Shown here piece by piece: positions 3,301 to 5,703 of a stretch of DNA of 5,703 bases (within the stretch, counting starts at the first letter, position 1; each line of letters opens with the position of its first letter). The stretch is from assembly GCA_001730085.1 (NCBI GenBank), contig MDLB01000026.1, positions 1 through 5,703 of the forward strand, given 5' to 3'. Both the position numbers and the translations under genes were made by a program. The DNA comes from PVC group bacterium (ex Bugula neritina AB1). GTDB lineage: Bacteria; GCA-001730085. A model generated the notes under the pieces. That model saw only the letters and a program-made list of their open reading frames with translations. It ran no database searches and was not told where the DNA came from.

Positions 3301-5703
3301 ACATTCTCAAAAAGAACATCTCCCCCATAAAAGTCTATTGTCGCGATTGCTTCGTCACCCTCATCGCCATCTATATCAATATATGTTATTGTTAGCTTTC
3401 TTTCTCCATTTTCTACCGAAGGTTCATTATTTTTTAAAGCTATGGATTCTATAACACTTTTGACTTCCGAGGAGAGGAAGGGGTCCCCTGTATTTTTAGA
3501 AATTATCAACATTTTTTCAGCAGTAGAGTAAGAGTAGTCAATCCCCGAAACACCTCCAAGGGTGACTCCTGATTGACTAAGATCACTTGATAAATCTATC
3601 TCAGTATCTAAAACGAGATTATCACCTTCCTTTTCTCCAGATAAAACAGCTCTAATCGAAAGGATATCATTCACCGTTGATGACTCTAAATCTTCAACAA
3701 ATGAACTCCCTCCGGCTATATTAAAATCACTAATATAGGAAATACTCTCATCTTGAACTCCAACATCTGACGAACTAAGATCAACCTCATCTACATCTTT
3801 GAGCTTTACTGTCAAATTCTGTCTCGACTCTCCTCCCATTGCACCTTGCGCAACAATCTCTAAAGAATAATCCGAGGATCTTGTTTCAAAGTCTGGTGTA
3901 TTTTTAAAAGATATCTCTCCTGTGTTCAGATCAATATTAAAAAAATCTTTATCTGTACCCTCTAATGTATAAGAGATATCTTCATTATTTTTACCTTCAT
4001 AGCTTGCATCTGTATTATAAAAAGAAACGCCCCCCTCTATCACTTCTGAAACCTCAACTTCGTGATTTGCCCCATTCACTATCTCTGGATCCTCAACAGT
4101 ATTCAAAACATCAATAGTCAAAGTTTTTGTCTCAGAAAGTTCCTCACTACTCTCGGCGTTCACAATCACTTTATATGTATCTTTTATTTCATGGTCTGGA
4201 CTTTCTTTAAACCTCAACTCTCCAGTGCTACTATCAATAATAAAATCAGCCTCATCCTCAAGCACTTCTAAGCTATACTCAATGCCTTCATCATTTTGAA
4301 GGTTCTCATCATCACGTGCATCAAAATCATATATAACCGTTGATTCAGCTGTGTTTTCTTGAACAGCAACTTGTACTGTGTTTTTCTGAAAAACAGGCTT
4401 CGATGTATCAAAAAACTGAATATCTCCTCCTTGAAAAACATTTTCGTTCCAATTGCCATATTCATCTTGAAAAGAGTTTGTGTTGATTTGTAAAGAGATC
4501 CCCGTCCTATCGATTCCTTGACTTCCTGTTGGTGCTGACACATCAAATGTCCAAGAAAATCCATTGTCATCTGTTTGAAAGTTTTCGATCAACCAATGTC
4601 TTTTATCTATCTTGTCTCCATTACTATCAAGTAACTCTATTCCTGAAGAATCCAAGCCTGAGACAGCTTTATCAAAAGAGAACGTATATTCAACTTGTTT
4701 CGATGAATCCAGGTGCATCATCTCGACCCCATTCTCATCTACAGAGCCTATCCCAACCATAGGACTAGCCTGCCCCTCTGCTCTTTTCCAACTCCCCACA
4801 TCTACTGGATTATCGACGAATGCTTGATCAGGGAGTATGGACTCCCAGTACCAAATGGATGTATCATCAAGTTTTGACAAATGATATCCACTCGTTTGTC
4901 TTGCCCATAAATACCACTCATCATTAGTCTCTGGGTTTGTATAAGAGTAAACCGGCTTCGTTGTATCGATACTATTATTCATATTAGGATCGTTAGGGTC
5001 AAAATCTCCTGTTAAGATCAAGCTGGAAGAATCTTCGACCAAAGTGTATATCCCATCAACATCGGAACTAAGCCCCAAAACATTAACCTGTGAATGGTTA
5101 TCCTCGACCTCTAAAAGGTTGACTTCCGTTGTCTGAAAAACTATCTTCGCAACAGAAGTTTCTCCCTCGAACCCTTCTTCATCTATATATGAGAATGTCG
5201 CAAACCTTTCTCCCTGATTTACCGTTTCGCTGACATTACGAATATTAATACCTTCTAAGATATTTTTCACTTCGCTATTGAGAAATAAACTTTCATCATC
5301 CTTCCATATCATTAACATCTTAGTCGTTAAATCATATCTGTAGCTAACATCATTTATACTGTTAACCGTTCTTCCGGCATGCTCAGAATCAATATCTAAA
5401 GCGATTTCGACCCCCTCAACATATTGATTGCTTTGAAAATCTCTCGTCTCAACTAATCCAATTTTTTCATCATCAACACTTAACTCGTCTCCTGAAAAAA
5501 CCACCTTAATAACCTTGACTTTACCAAGTGTAGGCTCTCCCACTTCTTCTAAAAAGAAGAATCCTTCTTTGATGCTGTTTTTATTTGCAGAAGCACTATA
5601 CGTAGTCTGAACGGCTCCTGTTTGTCCATCAAGATCAACTTCATCTAGATCTTTCAACTCTACTCTTATATTTTTTTCGATTTTCTCAGGTTCAAGAGAT
5701 ATT
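1..5703 (-). CDS. Giant multidomain cadherin/Ig-like repeat surface protein, internal fragment (open at both ends)
   Basis: One minus-strand frame stays open for all 1900 complete codons, with no TAA, TAG or TGA; I checked it codon by codon. No start is assigned because the fragment opens in the middle of a cadherin strand at the right edge, so in-frame Met codons are internal. In protein order it holds a cadherin tail, two A-B-C-D-D cassettes of about 610 residues, three calcium-loop Ig-like modules, a bacterial Ig-like module, another Ig-like module and a CSPG/cadherin-3-type repeat. Family knowledge suggests a secreted or surface-anchored protein for adhesion, aggregation or binding of extracellular ligands, with Ca2+ stiffening the repeats. 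That role is inferred. No catalytic domain, transmembrane segment, signal peptide or RTX nonapeptide array is visible. I count one cysteine (residue 1236, at 1995-1997), 25 tryptophans and a strong excess of Asp and Glu. Full length is unknown but exceeds 1900 residues. Confidence 0.95.
312..626 (-). other. Ig-like beta module (SbsA/SwmB-like)
   Basis: Residues 1693-1797. It shows K-T-L-T-F-Y-F-D-E-E-V-R-V, G-D-G-E-Y-L, T-E-L-K-V-S-F, F-K-V-D-V-E-V and I-E-N-L-A-G-L-S-L-D, closing I-I-T-T-A-P. The opening F-x-F-D-E-x-V strand and the late N-L-A-G turn are the marks of Ig-like modules of the SbsA/SwmB type. It is joined directly to the preceding Ig-like module through V-D-L-T-K-P. Structural role inferred; family name moderate. 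Confidence 0.55.
627..929 (-). other. Bacterial Ig-like (Big_6/Big_3-type) module
   Basis: Residues 1592-1692. The order is characteristic: T-P-T-I-F-G-F-A-E-E-N-T-F-I-Q-V, then Y-S-V-A-S-N-A-Q-G-F-W-E-V-D-L, then L-E-D-G-D-S-F-D-Y-E-A-W-V-V-D-L-N-G-N-E-S, closing V-D-L-T-K-P. This matches the well-known pattern P-x-I-x-G-x-A-E, A-D-x-x-G-x-W-x-V, L-x-D-G, D-x-x-G-N-x-S, D-x-T-x-P of bacterial Ig-like domains in long adhesins. These usually serve as stalk spacers. A 10-residue insertion (E-D-S-N-G-I-I region) lies before the L-E-D-G turn. Confidence 0.8.
930..1268 (-). repeat. Calcium-loop Ig-like module, copy 3 of 3
   Basis: Residues 1479-1591. It opens with D-V-D-G-D-G-V-K-D, an intact D-x-D-x-D-G-x-x-D loop like those of thrombospondin type 3 or dockerin repeats. 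It continues L-I-V-T-F-S-V-P-V-E-V, S-W-G-T-G-A-T-I, N-G-Y-A-A-S-F-Q-I, S-G-D-E-I-K-I and the exit F-K-I-P-D-I-E-A-P. It is the near twin of copy 1, with copy 2 between them. Structural extracellular role inferred. Confidence 0.65.
1269..1616 (-). repeat. Calcium-loop Ig-like module, copy 2 of 3
   Basis: Residues 1363-1478. It opens with D-A-D-S-N-G-M-Y-N-A-G-D, which fits an EF-hand-like loop with ligands at positions 1, 3, 5, 9 and 12 (D, D, N, N, D). Then come I-V-F-I-F-S-E-L-V-K-V, the strand S-S-T-F-E-I-V-L, S-G-D-I-L-N-V and I-L-D-M-D-D-N-R-P-V. The F-S-E-x-V strand is typical of Ig-like modules of the SbsA/Big type. It lacks the I-P-D-x-E-A-P exit of its neighbours. Fold assignment is moderate; Ca2+ binding is inferred. 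Confidence 0.6.
1617..1961 (-). repeat. Calcium-loop Ig-like module, copy 1 of 3
   Basis: Residues 1248-1362. It opens with the acidic loop D-N-G-D-G-V-K-D-D, followed by the strand L-V-I-E-F-E-D-E-V-D-V. It continues F-G-T-E-A-N-G, N-G-Y-A-K-T-F-K-I, G-S-S-I-S-I and the exit F-N-I-P-D-M-E-A-P. It is closest to copy 3, which shares G-D-G-V-K-D, N-G-Y-A-x-x-F-x-I and F-x-I-P-D-x-E-A-P. The Ca2+ loop is imperfect: Leu replaces the first Asp expected in D-x-D-x-D-G. Likely an extracellular spacer; Ca2+ binding is inferred. Confidence 0.65.
1962..2270 (-). other. Cadherin-like repeat, second of cassette 2
   Basis: Residues 1145-1247. Entry G-P-V-F, then F-T-V-R-E-N-Y-S, I-T-Y-R-L-D-S-E, Y-L-E-L-D-T-D-L-G-Y-I-W-L-K, V-P-D-Y-E-V and F-T-L-F-V-E-D-G-E-G-N. 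The usual T-G is changed to L-G. The only cysteine I find in the fragment (residue 1236, S-C-T-L-E-V) is in its last strand. It ends in L-N-V-L-E-T-N rather than the acidic cassette linker, and the Ig-like array begins next. Confidence 0.82.
2271..2579 (-). other. Cadherin-like repeat, first of cassette 2
   Basis: Residues 1042-1144. Entry P-V-L, then V-S-V-F-E-N-A-D, V-S-F-S-L-S-G-S-D-A-E-A-F, N-I-D-Q-Y-T-G-E-I-R-L-K, S-A-D-F-E, Y-E-V-E-I-L-V-T-D-T-Q-G, and exit L-E-V-S-V-I-N-Q-D-D-E-G-P. All main cadherin landmarks are present: E-N, D-x-x-T-G-x-I, A-D-F-E, the Y-x-V-x-I-x-V-x-D strand and the N-x-D-D-E exit close to the classical D-x-N-D-N linker. Ca2+ binding is inferred from these. Confidence 0.88.
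2580..2948 (-). other. Module C, copy 2: Ig-like beta-sandwich module
   Basis: Residues 919-1041. It aligns with copy 1 through I-Y-T-V-R-F-D-Q-P-V, N-W-Q-V, D-G-G-E-T-W-D-I-A-I-T-P-P, L-A-L-R-L-K-I and the exit F-D-T-T-G-P. Conservation is much weaker than in modules A and B, and the D-x-x-G-N turn of copy 1 has become D-S-L-Y-G-R. Structural role inferred. Confidence 0.55.
2961..3305 (-). other. Module B, copy 2: tryptophan-rich W-Y-L-W module
   Basis: Residues 800-914. Same landmarks as copy 1: V-E-D-N-Q, D-I-D-G-D-Y-S-L, L-T-L-T-G-D-F-D-P, I-D-K-N-R-P-I-Y, H-T-N, D-N-W-Y-L-W-G-R, G-Y-Y-L-S, D-D-T-S-E-W-F-W-E-S-I and T-W-N. The L-T-G-D-F-D-P and D-D-T-S-x-W-x-W-E-S-I elements are unchanged between the copies, while neighbouring loops differ in sequence and length. 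The two B modules hold 10 of the fragment's 25 tryptophans in about 12% of its length. Function unknown. Confidence 0.6.
3330..3776 (-). other. Module A, copy 2: beta module with N-x-G-E-R core
   Basis: Residues 643-791. It carries the same landmarks as copy 1: Y-S-Y-S-x-x-x-K-M-L-I-I, F-L-S-S-E-V-K-S-V-I-E-S-I, and V-E-N-G-E-R-K-L-T-I-T-Y-I-D-I-D-G-D. The closing D-I-D-G-D-E-G-D-E run is more acidic than in copy 1 and could bind Ca2+ (inference). The first half starts after the linker with S-S-S-D-V-G-V-Q and aligns poorly with copy 1. Structural role inferred; no enzyme motif is seen. Confidence 0.6.
3777..4088 (-). other. Cadherin-like repeat, second of cassette 1
   Basis: Residues 539-642. 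Entry P-E-I-V, then V-S-E-V-I-E-G-G, I-S-Y-T-L-E-G-T-D, F-F-N-I-D-L-N-T-G-E-I-S-F-K, T-P-D-F-E, Y-S-L-E-I-V-A-Q-G and the exit L-T-V-K-L-K-D-V-D-E-V-D-L. The D-L-N-T-G-E-I and P-D-F-E signatures are the clearest cadherin marks in the window. It directly follows the first repeat, as expected for Ca2+-bridged tandem cadherins. The exit linker is the same as at the right edge of the window. Confidence 0.85.
4089..4397 (-). other. Cadherin-like repeat, first of cassette 1
   Basis: Residues 436-538, about 103 residues, the usual cadherin-repeat length. Landmarks: P-V-F at the entry, V-A-V-Q-E-N-T-A, I-E-Y-S-L, F-I-I-D-S-S-T-G-E-L-R-F-K, S-P-D-H-E in place of the classical L-D-R-E, Y-K-V-I-V-N-A-E and the exit L-T-I-D-V-L-N-T-V-E-D-P. 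The E-N, D-x-x-T-G and P-D-x-E acidic residues occupy the positions that bind Ca2+ between cadherin repeats. Likely a rigid spacer or adhesive element outside the cell. Confidence 0.8.
4398..4760 (-). other. Module C, copy 1: Ig-like beta-sandwich module
   Basis: Residues 315-435. It reads V-E-Y-T-F-S-F-D-K-A-V-S-G-L, then G-I-E-L-L, then F-S-W-T-F-D-V-S-A-P, then I-S-L-Q-I-N and D-E-Y-G-N-W-N, ending F-D-T-S-K-P. The 'Y-T-x-x-F-D-x-x-V' opening, the W-T-F/W-D-I middle strand, the D-x-x-G-N turn and the D-T-x-x-P exit are typical of bacterial Ig-like modules. Its exact Pfam family is not settled. Structural spacer role inferred. Confidence 0.6.
4773..5111 (-). other. Module B, copy 1: tryptophan-rich W-Y-L-W module
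   Basis: Residues 198-310. Landmarks in order are V-E-D-N, D-V-D-G-I-Y-T-L, L-I-L-T-G-D-F-D-P, an Asn-rich loop, I-D-x-x-K-P-V-Y, T-N-P, D-E-W-Y-L-W-A-R, G-Y-H-L-S, D-D-T-S-I-W-Y-W-E-S-I and S-W-K-R. In the 29-residue core from the Asp before W-Y-L-W to E-S-I, 19 residues are identical to copy 2, the best conserved stretch of the whole cassette. The D-G-x-Y ... P-x-Y ... W-Y-L ... L-S ... W rhythm resembles an uncharacterised aromatic repeat I recall from large aquatic-microbe surface proteins, but I cannot name a family. A ligand- or glycan-binding role is a guess from the exposed-aromatic pattern. Confidence 0.6.
5136..5630 (-). other. Module A, copy 1: beta module with N-x-G-E-R core
   Basis: Residues 25-189. 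A variable first half is followed by a conserved half: Y-R-Y-D-x-x-x-K-M-L-I, then F-L-N-S-E-V-K-x-I-L-E-G-I, then V-N-Q-G-E-R-F-A-T-F-S-Y-I-D-E-E-G. The pattern of a helix-like 'aLrsItY' segment, then G-x-R and a closing strand ending D-x-x-G, is what I know from repeats of large bacterial adhesins that sit beside cadherin modules. The family name is not certain. Over a 58-residue ungapped stretch ending at this D-x-x-G, 25 residues are identical to copy 2. It is about 16 residues longer than copy 2, the extra length lying in the variable half. Role inferred as structural. Confidence 0.6.
5625..5703 (-). other. C-terminal strand of an upstream cadherin-like repeat plus linker
   Basis: Residues 1-26 end in N-I-R-V-E-L-K-D-L-D-E-V-D-L, which matches N-L-T-V-K-L-K-D-V-D-E-V-D-L at the end of the second cadherin repeat of cassette 1 (3777-3818). 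Both are the closing strand of a cadherin fold followed by an acidic linker. This implies that at least one more cadherin repeat, and perhaps another whole cassette, lies beyond the right edge. The repeat itself is cut, so only its last strand is seen. Confidence 0.75.

Larger units (their letters stand above)
1962..3776 (-). repeat. Composite protein cassette, copy 2 (A-B-C-D-D, 605 residues)
   Basis: Residues 643-1247, directly following copy 1 with no spacer. It is about 13 residues shorter overall. Its A module is about 16 residues shorter than that of copy 1, so most of the difference lies there. The last cadherin does not end in the K-D-x-D-E-V-D-L linker but in T-L-E-V-L-N-V-L-E-T-N, and the next module is of a different type. 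This marks the end of the cassette series and the switch to the Ig-like array. Confidence 0.85.
3777..5630 (-). repeat. Composite protein cassette, copy 1 (A-B-C-D-D, 618 residues)
   Basis: Residues 25-642. The cassette starts just after the first K-D-x-D-E-V-D-L linker and ends with the second, giving a period of exactly 618 codons between the two linkers. Its order is N-x-G-E-R module, W-rich module, Ig-like module, cadherin, cadherin. The same order recurs in copy 2. The copies are similar in protein but clearly diverged in DNA: codons for identical residues around W-Y-L-W differ at synonymous sites. This is therefore an old duplication under protein-level constraint, not a recent tandem expansion. 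Confidence 0.85.

Noticed and set aside
3783-3791. D-E-V-D tetrapeptide, a caspase-type cleavage motif
   Set aside because: The protein is most likely bacterial and extracellular, and the motif lies in an acidic inter-domain linker, so the match is coincidental.
4268-4570. Minus-strand frame of 100 codons starting with ATG
   Set aside because: It is on the same strand but in a different frame from the giant gene, overlapping the Ig-like and cadherin modules of cassette 1. Its Met/Lys/Phe-rich translation has no domain, and a frameshift is excluded because the main frame stays open and domain-rich here.
4716-4721. Tandem Met codons as a possible internal start
   Set aside because: They lie between modules B and C in a continuous frame with coding sequence on both sides, and I see no ribosome-binding site upstream in the coding direction. 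They are internal residues.
4529-4827. Two overlapping plus-strand frames (4529-4762 and 4612-4827)
   Set aside because: They overlap each other and are antisense to the Ig-like and W-rich modules of cassette 1; neither has a recognisable motif.

Overview
The whole 5.7 kb window lies inside one very long protein-coding gene on the minus strand. The minus frame whose codons occupy plus positions 3-5, 6-8 and so on to 5700-5702 has no stop codon across all 1900 codons. Neither a start nor a stop lies in the window, so the gene runs off both edges. Residue numbers below count from the right edge: residue 1 is at 5700-5702 and residue 1900 at 3-5. The product is an acidic, beta-rich modular protein of the kind found on cell surfaces or secreted. 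I count a single cysteine, and about one residue in five is Asp or Glu in the stretches I sampled.

Layout in protein order (right to left on the plus strand). The window opens in the last strand of a cadherin-type repeat. Two copies of a composite cassette of 618 and 605 residues follow (3777-5630 and 1962-3776). Each cassette has the same order: a beta module with an N-x-G-E-R core (A), a tryptophan-rich module with a W-Y-L-W signature (B), an Ig-like module (C) and two cadherin-like repeats (D, D). After the second cassette the architecture changes to three related Ig-like modules with calcium-loop-like DxDxDG or DxDxNG stretches (930-1961). Next come a bacterial Ig-like module (627-929), a further Ig-like beta module (312-626) and a CSPG/cadherin-3-type repeat cut by the left edge (1-311).

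Organism. An uninterrupted reading frame of this length and the bacterial Ig-like modules point to a bacterium. The DNA is AT-leaning (about 40% GC by eye). By hand count about three quarters of the arginine codons are AGA or AGG. Proteins of this build are common in Gram-negative aquatic bacteria and in lineages with giant genes, but nothing here fixes the taxon. The secretion route cannot be told, because both termini are outside the window.

There is no intergenic DNA here, and I see no RNA gene, mobile element, CRISPR array, promoter or terminator. The most interesting parts are the tandem cassette and its W-rich module B, which I cannot assign with confidence to a named family.
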